Shown piece by piece: positions 8,421-13,962 of a DNA stretch of 13,971 nt. The stretch is from an uncultured Streptococcus sp. (lineage in GTDB: Bacteria > Bacillota > Bacilli > Lactobacillales > Aerococcaceae): the NCBI GenBank assembly GCA_916050055.1, contig CAJZJY010000009.1, positions 1 to 13,971 of the forward strand, in the 5' to 3' direction. Below the pieces are notes generated by a model. It saw nothing but the letters and a program-made list of their open reading frames with translations. It was not told where the DNA came from and did not search any database. How positions within the stretch are numbered: the stretch's first letter is position 1; each line of letters starts with the position of its first letter. Both the position numbers and the translations under genes were made by a program.

Positions 8421-9542
8421 TTACATGAAGAATGATAATAATAATCCACCAGCAATAACAGAAGCGATTTGTCCAGAAACGTTAGCTCCAACAGCGTACA
8501 TTAAGATGAAGTTTTGAGGATCTTCGTCTGTCGCCATTTTTTGGATAACACGACTTGACATTGGGAATGCAGAAATACCTGCAGCTCCGATCATTGGGTT
8601 AATCTTTTCTCTACGGAATAAGTTCAAGATTTTAGCAAACACAACACCACCGATTGAGTCCATGATGAAGGCTACTAAACCGAACAAGATGATCATTAAT
8701 GTTTGAACATTTAAGAATAAATCAGCTTGCATTTTAACTGAGATTGTAATCCCTAATAGAATAGAAACAATGTTTACTAATTCGTTTTGAGCCGCTTGAG
8801 ATAAGTTATCTAAAACGCCACATTCACGTAATAAGTTACCAAACATTAAGAAACCAACAAGTGGTAACGAAATTGGAGCAATGAAACCTGCCACAATTGT
8901 GATAATGATTGGGAACAAGATTTTAGTTAATTTAGATACGCCTGAAGCGTGGTATGTCATACGAATACGACGTTCTGCTTTTGTTGTAACCATCTTGATA
9001 GCGATTGGTTGAATAATCGGAACAAGCGCCATGTATGAGTAGGCCGCAACCGTAATCGCTCCAAGTAATTGAGGGGCTAATTGGTTTGCAACGAAGATTG
9101 ATGTAGGACCATCAGCCGCACCGATGATACCGATTGAAGCTGCTTCACGAATGTCAAATCCGAATAATACAGCTACAACAACTACGAAGAAAATACCGAA
9201 TTGGGCTGCCGCACCGAATAATAACATGAATGGGTTTTGTAATAATGGACCGAAGTCGATCATCGCACCGATACCGATGAAGATTAATAATGGGAATAAT
9301 TCTGTTTCGATACCGATTTCGAATAAGATTTGTAGGACACCGTGTTGTTGTTGTCCACCAACGACTTGGTCAAGAACCCCTGTCCCTGGGAAGTTTACTA
9401 AGATTGTACCTAATCCCATTGGTACTAATAATGTTGGTTCGTACTCTTTTTTAATCCCTAAGTACATTAATAGGGCACCGATAGCCATCATGATACCTTG
9501 GCCCAAAGTAAATGACGCTAGATTTTGAACTAATGTTTCCAC
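8421..9542 (-). CDS. oadB: Oxaloacetate decarboxylase beta subunit, sodium-pumping membrane decarboxylase
   Basis: An integral membrane subunit that decarboxylates carboxybiotin and exports Na+. Multiple hydrophobic segments are evident across 373 residues, close to glutaconyl-CoA decarboxylase-type beta subunits and shorter than Klebsiella OadB (433). Residues reported as functionally important in Klebsiella can be matched: the Asp in GAADGPTSIF (Asp144, for Asp203) and NPMIGAAGISAFPMSSR, giving Asn315, Gly319, Ser324 and Arg331 with exactly the spacing of Asn373, Gly377, Ser382 and Arg389. The start is GTG, supported by AAGGAG 7 bases upstream; the next Met is about 18 residues in, inside the first helix. 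It lies between the biotin carrier and the small anchor ORF. Sequence alone does not separate OAD from related decarboxylases; context does. Confidence 0.95.
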   Translation of the reverse strand: METLVQNLASFTLGQGIMMAIGALLMYLGIKKEYEPTLLVPMGLGTILVNFPGTGVLDQVVGGQQQHGVLQILFEIGIETELFPLLIFIGIGAMIDFGPLLQNPFMLLFGAAAQFGIFFVVVVAVLFGFDIREAASIGIIGAADGPTSIFVANQLAPQLLGAITVAAYSYMALVPIIQPIAIKMVTTKAERRIRMTYHASGVSKLTKILFPIIITIVAGFIAPISLPLVGFLMFGNLLRECGVLDNLSQAAQNELVNIVSILLGITISVKMQADLFLNVQTLMIILFGLVAFIMDSIGGVVFAKILNLFRREKINPMIGAAGISAFPMSSRVIQKMATDEDPQNFILMYAVGANVSGQIASVIAGGLLLSFFM

Positions 9543-9569
9543 TGTTTCACTCCTTGAAAGTTATTAAAA

Positions 9570-9962
9570 TTAGTTAATTGTAATTAAAGCGTCGCCTGGG
9601 TTAACCACTTGACCTTCTTTAACGTGAATTCCTGCTACAACCCCTGCTTTAGCCGCAACGATTTCGTTTTCCATTTTCATTGCTTCTAAAATCATTAATG
9701 GTTGGTTTTCAGTAACTGTGTCTCCTACGTTTACTAAAATACGTAAGATGTTACCAGGCATTGGAGATGGCATTGCGTCTGCGCCAGCTGGTGTAGATGC
9801 TACAGGAGCTGCTGGAGCTGGAGCCGCTTCTACTGCTGGTGCAGCAGGTGCCGCTGGAGCTGCAACTGGTGCTACAGGAGCGGCTGGGGCAACTGCTCCG
9901 ATTTCTTCCATTTCTACTTGGTACTCTTGACCGTCTACTTTGATTTTGAATTTACGTAACAT
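9570..9962 (-). CDS. oadD: Biotin carrier protein of the oxaloacetate decarboxylase (OadD type)
   Basis: A stand-alone biotinyl carrier of 130 residues shuttling CO2 between OadA and OadB. An N-terminal beta-rich segment (LRKFKIKVDGQEYQVEMEE) is followed by a flexible Ala/Pro linker (about residues 24-58) and a C-terminal biotinyl domain with MPSPMPGNIL and ILEAMKMENEI. Lys96 is the biotinylation site, 34 residues from the end as usual. It supplies the domain missing from OadA. The start ATG has AGGAGG about 11 bases upstream, slightly far; a second ATG in between opens only a 6-codon frame. It is 25 bases after oadH. The same architecture occurs in glutaconyl- and methylmalonyl-CoA decarboxylases, so assignment to OAD rests on the neighbours. 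Confidence 0.93.
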   Translation of the reverse strand: MLRKFKIKVDGQEYQVEMEEIGAVAPAAPVAPVAAPAAPAAPAVEAAPAPAAPVASTPAGADAMPSPMPGNILRILVNVGDTVTENQPLMILEAMKMENEIVAAKAGVVAGIHVKEGQVVNPGDALITIN

Positions 9963-9987
9963 ATCGTAACATTCCTCCTAAAATATA

Positions 9988-10311
9988 TTATGAATTGCGT
10001 TTTTGGTAGATTTCTTTAACAGCCCATTGACTGTCATTTGATTCACCTGCAGCAATCGCTGAGGCAATAACCGAGATAATCTTGGTTTCTGGGTTGCGTT
10101 TAAGGACGCGTTTGACCACAAATTGGCTTTCTGGATAATCTGAGGCCGCAATCGCCGCTGCAATGATTGAGACGTGCTTAGCTTCTTCTGCTTCTACCGG
10201 TACAAAAGCTTCTAACTTTTCCCATTCAGATTCTGGTTGTGCAGACTTCGTCGATGCGTGTTCCGTTACTTCAGAGTTCTTCTTGCCAAATAATCGTTGG
10301 AGAATTCCCAT
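9988..10311 (-). CDS. oadH: OadH-type accessory subunit of oxaloacetate decarboxylase, with two internal repeats
   Basis: A 107-residue soluble protein and the first gene of the leftward citrate operon, the position held by oadH in Enterococcus faecalis, where OadH is described as a linker subunit of a cytoplasmic OadA-OadD-OadH complex. It starts with a short amphipathic basic stretch (MGILQRLFGKK), then a charged linker, then two copies of a motif: residues 45-73 (KHVSIIAAAIAAS...VVKRVLKRN) and 77-106 (KIISVIASAIAAG...AVKEIYQKRN). The xVIAAAIAA core resembles the soluble C-terminal tail of OadG gamma subunits. No cysteine or obvious catalytic motif is seen. AAGGGAG lies upstream of the ATG. 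Name assigned by position and partial resemblance; the repeat is seen directly, the OadG link is inference. Confidence 0.75.
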   Translation of the reverse strand: MGILQRLFGKKNSEVTEHASTKSAQPESEWEKLEAFVPVEAEEAKHVSIIAAAIAASDYPESQFVVKRVLKRNPETKIISVIASAIAAGESNDSQWAVKEIYQKRNS

Positions 10312-10348
10312 TCCTTCACTCCCTTCCCAACATAATCTACATGCAATT

Positions 10349-10377
10349 ATTATACAGAAAACGGCGTCATACCTAAA
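10349..10377 (-). promoter_or_regulatory. Promoter of the oadH-to-oadA citrate operon
   Basis: Perfect TATAAT on the minus strand at 10354-10349, with a weak -35 (TTTAGG) 17 bases upstream, as expected of an activator-dependent promoter. The start point would be near 10342, giving a leader of about 30 bases before oadH. The spacer between the two boxes holds a candidate CcpA site. Confidence 0.6.
10356..10369. promoter_or_regulatory. Candidate CcpA (cre) site in the oadH promoter spacer
   Basis: AGAAAACGGCGTCA matches the cre consensus TGWAANCGNTNWCA at all but two positions and keeps the central CG. It lies between the -35 and -10 boxes of the oadH promoter, where CcpA would block polymerase. 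Catabolite repression of the cit operons is established in E. faecalis; this site is inferred by eye. Confidence 0.45.
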
Positions 10378-10382
10378 CTAGA

Positions 10383-10401
10383 AACAGGTTTTTCCCCTGT
10401 T
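10383..10401. repeat. Inverted repeat AACAGG/CCTGTT
   Basis: Six-base arms at 10383-10388 and 10396-10401 with a 7-base T/C-rich loop, upstream of both divergent promoters. On the plus strand it is followed by T-rich sequence, but there is no plus-strand gene before it, so a protein-binding site (for example CitO) is more likely than a terminator. Confidence 0.35.
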
Positions 10402-10477
10402 CTTTTGGTGTTTTATTATAAATAGGATATAAATCTTATGCTCAATTTGTCACATCAAACTGTTCTTTTATTGTTTT

Positions 10478-10536
10478 TCGCTATGAAAACACTATCTTTT
10501 TTATTAAATATTGTTTAAGATATCGCTATAAGTAAA
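10478..10536 (+). repeat. Direct repeat TCGCTAT, 45 bp apart, candidate CitO operators
   Basis: TCGCTATGAAAAC begins at 10478 and TCGCTATAAGTAAAC at 10523, with matching 5' cores and A-rich 3' ends exactly 45 bp apart. The second copy overlaps the proposed citH -10 box. Repeated AT-rich elements between divergent cit promoters suit operators for the GntR-type regulator encoded at 12152-12847, but no binding motif is known to me for this organism. Confidence 0.35.
10504..10532 (+). promoter_or_regulatory. Candidate citH promoter
   Basis: TATAAG at 10527-10532 with a weak -35 (TTAAAT, 10504-10509) 17 bases upstream; transcription would begin near 10540, giving a leader of about 100 bases. A rival lies further upstream: TTGGTG at 10405-10410, a 17-base spacer, then TATAAA at 10428-10433. 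The near-perfect cre site immediately downstream favours the proximal one. Confidence 0.45.
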
Positions 10537-10545
10537 CGAATTCAT
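10531..10545. promoter_or_regulatory. Candidate CcpA (cre) site at the citH start point
   Basis: Read on the minus strand, ATGAATTCGTTTACT fits WTGNAANCGNWNNCW with a single mismatch; the plus-strand reading also has one mismatch. It sits directly downstream of the proposed citH -10 box, a classic position for CcpA repression. A weaker match (TGAAAACACTATCT, without the central CG) is at 10484-10497. Confidence 0.55.
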
Positions 10546-10555
10546 TCTACCCAAT

Positions 10556-10610
10556 GAGTTCGTGGAGCTCCCATTCAGGTTTTAGCGACTGAACGGTTCT
10601 CCAACTAAAA
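10556..10610 (+). promoter_or_regulatory. Structured citH leader: hairpin followed by a possible H-type pseudoknot
   Basis: In the RNA, GAGTTC (10556-10561) pairs with GAGCTC (10565-10570) around a GTG loop. Next, TTCAG (10574-10578) pairs with CTGAA (10589-10593), flanked by CC/GG pairs. The loop of this second stem contains TTTTAG (10580-10585), which can pair with CTAAAA (10605-10610). This gives an H-type pseudoknot with a 1-base first loop and an 11-base last loop, which is sterically good geometry. An alternative pairing TGGAG (10563-10567) with CTCCA (10599-10603) would compete with the first hairpin. The element ends about 25 bases before the citH ribosome site. I recognise no known riboswitch class in it. 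Confidence 0.4.
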
Positions 10611-10641
10611 AAACAAATTTTTTTAATAAAGAAAGGAAGAT

Positions 10642-12027
10642 ATGATGGTTATCACAATTGCAGCTTATATTATGATGGCAATTTTCATGTACGTTATCAT
10701 GAAGAAAAAAATGTCACCATTTACAGCTTTAGTATTAATTCCATTAGTTTTCGCAATTATTTTAGTTGCTACAGGTCAAGTCCAAGACGCTAACATCGGT
10801 ACATTAGTTCGCCAAGGATTATTTGGGAATAACTCAAAAGATAAATTAACAGCGATGAAAGGAACTGCTGAAACAGGGGTTATGCTTCTATTCGCAATCC
10901 TTTACTTCTCTACAATGTTAGACGCTGGATTATTCGATCCAATCACTAACAAAATGATTCGCTTCGCTAAAGGCGATCCAATGAAAGTATTGATGGCTAC
11001 TGCTATCGTTGCTGCTGCCGTATCATTAAACGGTGACGGAACTACAACTACATTAATCTGCTGCTCAGCATTCGTGCCAATTTACAAAAAATTAGACATG
11101 AAATTAATGAACTTAGGGGTTCTTGTTATCTTACAAAACACTATCATGAACTTATTACCATGGGGCGGACCTACTGCTCGTGCGATGTCAGTTCTTGGTG
11201 TAGAAGCAGATATCCTAGGTTACTTAGCACCAGGTATGATTCTTTCAGTTCTTTACGTAATCTTCTTTGTTGCTCGCTCAATGGGTAAAAAAGAACGTGC
11301 TCGTTTAGGTATCCAAGAATTATCTGAAGAAGAATTAAACGAATTAACTACAATTTCTGATCCTGAAGTATTAGAAAAACGTCGTCCGCAAAACTTCGTA
11401 ATCAACGCTATCTTAACAATCGTATTAATCGGTTGGTTAGTTGCTGGTTCATTCATCGATGCAATCGAAGTTAAACCAGTTGTATTATTCTTAGTTGGTA
11501 CAGGTTTAGCCTTAATGATCAACTACCCAGACTTAAAAGCTCAATCTAAACGTATTGGGGACAACGCTGGTGACGCAGTACAAGTAGTATTACTAGTATT
11601 CGGTGCCGGAGTATTCATGGGATTATTCCAAGGAACTGGAATGGCGACTGCTTTAACTCAAAGTATCGTTCAAGTTATCCCTCAACAATTAGCAGGATTC
11701 TGGTCATTAATCATCGCGATTATCTCAGTACCTGGTACATTCTTCTTAACAAACGACGGATTCTACTACGGAGTATTAATTCCATTCGCTGAAATCGGAC
11801 GTCAATACGGCTTCACTGATATGCAAATGGCATTAGCTTCATTAATGGGTCAAGCATTCCACTTATTAAGCCCATTAGTAGCGTTCATCTACTTACTATT
11901 ACGTCTAACAGGATTAGACATGGGTGAATGGCAAAAAGAATCAGCTAAATACGCAGCTGTTATCTTCGTAATCTTCGTTGTAACAATCGTATTAATGGGT
12001 CACATGCCATTATACTTACCACAATAA
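10642..12027 (+). CDS. citH: Citrate transporter, CitMHS family (metal-citrate:proton symporter)
   Basis: A polytopic membrane protein of 461 residues with about 11-12 hydrophobic segments, closely patterned on B. subtilis CitM/CitH. Family landmarks are LFAILYFSTMLDAGLFDPI near 83-101, the SLNGDGTTTT loop at 128-137, LPWGGPTARAMS at 172-183 and, near the C-terminus, TNDGFYYGVLIP and HLLSPLVAFIYLL. Members import citrate complexed with a divalent metal together with protons; which metal is used cannot be read from the sequence. GAAAGGAAG precedes two adjacent ATGs; the second (10645, giving 460 residues) has slightly better spacing. Codon use is extremely biased, implying high expression. The gene is transcribed divergently from the citrate operon and followed by a terminator, with the regulator gene beyond it. 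It is a CitMHS protein, not a 2-hydroxycarboxylate (CitP/CitS) transporter. Confidence 0.93.
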   Translation: MMVITIAAYIMMAIFMYVIMKKKMSPFTALVLIPLVFAIILVATGQVQDANIGTLVRQGLFGNNSKDKLTAMKGTAETGVMLLFAILYFSTMLDAGLFDPITNKMIRFAKGDPMKVLMATAIVAAAVSLNGDGTTTTLICCSAFVPIYKKLDMKLMNLGVLVILQNTIMNLLPWGGPTARAMSVLGVEADILGYLAPGMILSVLYVIFFVARSMGKKERARLGIQELSEEELNELTTISDPEVLEKRRPQNFVINAILTIVLIGWLVAGSFIDAIEVKPVVLFLVGTGLALMINYPDLKAQSKRIGDNAGDAVQVVLLVFGAGVFMGLFQGTGMATALTQSIVQVIPQQLAGFWSLIIAIISVPGTFFLTNDGFYYGVLIPFAEIGRQYGFTDMQMALASLMGQAFHLLSPLVAFIYLLLRLTGLDMGEWQKESAKYAAVIFVIFVVTIVLMGHMPLYLPQ

Positions 12028-12046
12028 TCAAACAATTGAATTTGTG

Positions 12047-12086
12047 AAAAAGACTTGTTTAGGCTTAGCCTAACAAGTCTTTTTTT
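12047..12086 (+). terminator. Terminator after citH
   Basis: Long stem: AAAAAGACTTGT followed by TTAGGC pairs with GCCTAACAAGTCTTTTT (one bulged T), 3-base loop TTA, then a run of T. It should separate most citH transcripts from citO-citG; read-through would give a longer citH-citO-citG message. Confidence 0.88.
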
Positions 12087-12109
12087 GTGCATTTTACCAT
12101 CTTATCGTT

Positions 12110-12115
12110 TATACT
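12110..12115 (+). promoter_or_regulatory. Possible weak citO promoter (-10 only)
   Basis: TATACT lies 36 bases before the citO ATG, in the short gap after the citH terminator. No convincing -35 box stands 16-18 bases upstream, so any promoter here would be weak; it would give constitutive low-level regulator. Confidence 0.3.
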
Positions 12116-12151
12116 ATTTCTAATGTTTACAATAATTTCCAGGAGGCTACT

Positions 12152-12847
12152 ATGTCAGCGATTATCCAAGCGGTAAAGAAAAATTTAGATATTACCCAAA
12201 ACAAACCTCTTAAAATTTCGCTCTACGAAGCATTTCGTAAAACGATTATCTTAGGAGAAATCCCTGCAGGTACGCGTATTAACGAGAAAGAATTCTCGAC
12301 TGAGTTAAACATCAGCCGTACACCCATTCGCTACGCTCTTAACGAGTTAACGAAAGAGCACCTAGTAGAGCACATCCCTAAGATTGGTGTCATCGTAAAA
12401 GGAATTTCCATTAAAGATGCCCATGAAATTTACGAAATTAGAAAAGCACTCGACACATTGGCAACAATTAATGCGATGAAACTCATGACGAAAGAAGACT
12501 TCAAAGAGTTGAACAGCATCCTTGAAGAATGCGAACGTCTCAACAACGAAGATAGAGTCGACGAAGTACTTGCGAACTTCACGACTTTCAATGATTTCAT
12601 CTACGAAAAATGCCAAATGACACGTCTAAAAGAAATCGTATTTGAATTACGTACATACGTCATTTACTTCCGCGACTTATCGATTCGTTCTTCAGAACGC
12701 CGTACAAAAGCACTCGAAGAACACAAACTCATCTATCGCGGCATGCTCAATAACGACGTGGAACAAATCACGCTGATTACACACGAGCACTTAGATCGCT
12801 CATTACAATTTATTTTGAAACAAATGGAGAAATTACACATTGATTAA
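12152..12847 (+). CDS. citO: GntR-family (FCD domain) transcriptional regulator of citrate genes
   Basis: A 231-residue regulator. The N-terminal winged helix-turn-helix (about 22-85) has the GntR pattern: SLYEAFRKTIILGEIPAGTR, then NEKEFSTELNISRTPIRYAL as the recognition region, then the wing GVIVKG. The C-terminal helical FCD ligand-binding domain spans about 90-225. Position next to a citrate transporter and opposite the cit operon matches E. faecalis CitO, a citrate-responsive activator. Oddity: the FCD metal motif DxxFH appears here as FTTFN (143-147), so two usual metal ligands are absent, although His191 (EEHKLI) and His211/His213 (THEHL) remain. AGGAGG sits 5-6 bases before the ATG. 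The end overlaps citG by 8 bases. Codon use is mixed, fitting modest expression. Confidence 0.88.
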   Translation: MSAIIQAVKKNLDITQNKPLKISLYEAFRKTIILGEIPAGTRINEKEFSTELNISRTPIRYALNELTKEHLVEHIPKIGVIVKGISIKDAHEIYEIRKALDTLATINAMKLMTKEDFKELNSILEECERLNNEDRVDEVLANFTTFNDFIYEKCQMTRLKEIVFELRTYVIYFRDLSIRSSERRTKALEEHKLIYRGMLNNDVEQITLITHEHLDRSLQFILKQMEKLHID

Positions 12848-13661
12848 TCCTGAGTTTTTAGCAAAAGTGGCTACAGACGCCCTTCTACAAGAAGTCAATC
12901 TCGCGCCAAAACCCGGCTTAGTGGATCCTATTTCTGTCGGCGCTCATAAGGACATGACAAAGGAAACCTTCTATCAAAGTATCGAAGCTCTCCGTCCTTA
13001 TTTACTAGCCTACGCCGAAGCAGGAAGTCGCCACAACGGCAGTCCGCTCGACTTATTCAACGAACTTCGCGCACTTGGAAAACAAGCCGAAAACGCGATG
13101 ATGACCGCCACTAACAATATCAATACCCATAAAGGAGCCAACTTCTCCTTTGCCCTCGTCTTAGGGGCTACTGCTCATACGAATGGCAACATTCCTGAAG
13201 CCTTGCACTACTGCCACCTAATGACGCGCCACCTCATCGAAGTGGACTTTGCCAACCTCGACCAAAAAGAGCACCTGTCTTACGGTGAAAAACTCTACGT
13301 CGAACATGGCATCACAGGCATTCGAGGCGAAGCAGCAACAGGATACCCAAGCCTTGCAAAAGCCCTCGACTATTACAATACACTACACACGCACACACCA
13401 CGTCACCGCGACCTACTCCTTCTTCTCTACTTGATGACTTTCGTAGAAGACGGAAACCTTATTCACCGCGGCGGAATCGATGCGTATAAACAAGTGCAAC
13501 AAGAAGCACAACAATTATTTGAAGAAGCCCAACCCCTAACAGAAACTGAACTAGCAAACCGACTCGAGGACTACGACAACGTTCTTATCGAGCGTAACTT
13601 GAGCCCAGGAGGCAGCGCAGACCTACTCTCGCTCACCTTCTTCTTTCATAAAATACAATAA
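12840..13661 (+). CDS. citG: Triphosphoribosyl-dephospho-CoA synthase
   Basis: Makes 2'-(5''-triphosphoribosyl)-3'-dephospho-CoA from ATP and dephospho-CoA, the precursor of the citrate lyase prosthetic group that CitX then attaches. Family motifs are EVNLAPKPGLVDPISVGAHKDM (18-39), NTHKGANFSFALVLGA (95-110), GITGIRGEAATGYPS, EDGNLIHRGG and the C-terminal NLSPGGSADLL; the 273-residue length is normal. The start appears to be TTG at 12840, overlapping citO by 8 bases; GGAG is about 10 bases upstream and no in-frame ATG lies near. In E. faecalis citG closes the lyase operon; here it is with the regulator instead. MdcB and other CitG-like enzymes share the fold, but citX, citD and citF in the window decide. 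Confidence 0.93.
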   Translation: MINPEFLAKVATDALLQEVNLAPKPGLVDPISVGAHKDMTKETFYQSIEALRPYLLAYAEAGSRHNGSPLDLFNELRALGKQAENAMMTATNNINTHKGANFSFALVLGATAHTNGNIPEALHYCHLMTRHLIEVDFANLDQKEHLSYGEKLYVEHGITGIRGEAATGYPSLAKALDYYNTLHTHTPRHRDLLLLLYLMTFVEDGNLIHRGGIDAYKQVQQEAQQLFEEAQPLTETELANRLEDYDNVLIERNLSPGGSADLLSLTFFFHKIQ

Positions 13662-13687
13662 AACGGATGAATCCTCATCCGTTTTTT
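13660..13687 (+). terminator. Terminator after citG
   Basis: AAAACGGATGA pairs perfectly with TCATCCGTTTT around a 4-base loop (ATCC), followed by six T. It overlaps the last base of the citG stop codon and ends the citO-citG transcript. Confidence 0.9.
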
Positions 13688-13918
13688 CTTTGCCCTTTTT
13701 TCCGGCCCAGCACTTTCCCTATTTGCACCCATTACTAGCACACACTCCCTGTTTTCCCTTCCCCGCGTCAGAGAACGTGGCATGCACACACCTGTCGCAC
13801 TCTCTTATTCAAGAAAGGATTAACCTTTTTATTTATCCTTCTCCCCCTGAGGCCTGATATTCGGAAAAATCTCGGATTCTATAATAGCAGTAATGGGGAA
13901 TCGTATTAAATGCGAATT
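13688..13918. other. Non-coding stretch right of citG
   Basis: No credible gene on either strand. It is pyrimidine-rich on the plus strand up to about 13800. A small hairpin AAAGG/CCTTT (13814-13828), followed by T, could be a weak terminator. A perfect TATAAT occurs at 13880-13885 without a clear -35. The sequence does not look like a gene remnant that I can recognise. Confidence 0.5.
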
Positions 13919-13954
13919 AAAGGGAGTTAGGAATTTATTCCTTACTCCCTTTTT
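13919..13954 (+). terminator. Strong intrinsic terminator (small RNA end or attenuator)
   Basis: AAAGGGAGT-T-AGGAAT pairs with ATTCCT-T-ACTCCCTTT, a 15-pair stem with one T-T mismatch, followed by a T run on the plus strand. No plus-strand gene ends here. It lies 34 bases after a TATAAT box and 8 bases before a Shine-Dalgarno-like AAAGGTGAG at the window edge. Confidence 0.75.
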
Positions 13955-13962
13955 GAGGCTTT

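Noticed and set aside
9124..9528. A 134-codon plus-strand ORF inside oadB
   Set aside because: Pro/Asn/Ile-rich antisense of a membrane protein gene, with no start signal.
9718..9930. Plus-strand Ala/Gly-rich ORF opposite oadD
   Set aside because: Mirror of the Ala/Pro linker codons of the biotin carrier on the other strand; low complexity and no start signal.
10383..10415. Plus-strand terminator at the AACAGG/CCTGTT repeat
   Set aside because: Only a 6-base stem, no uninterrupted T run, and no gene to terminate on that strand.
10556..10615. preQ1-type riboswitch in the citH leader
   Set aside because: The loop-to-tail pseudoknot and CUAAAA tail are reminiscent, but the conserved loop and tail order do not fit and the gene is a citrate transporter.
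13660..13783. A minus-strand ORF of about 45 codons (starting MPRSLTRGREN) right of citG
   Set aside because: No ribosome site, runs backward through the citG terminator and into citG, very basic low-quality composition; likely chance.
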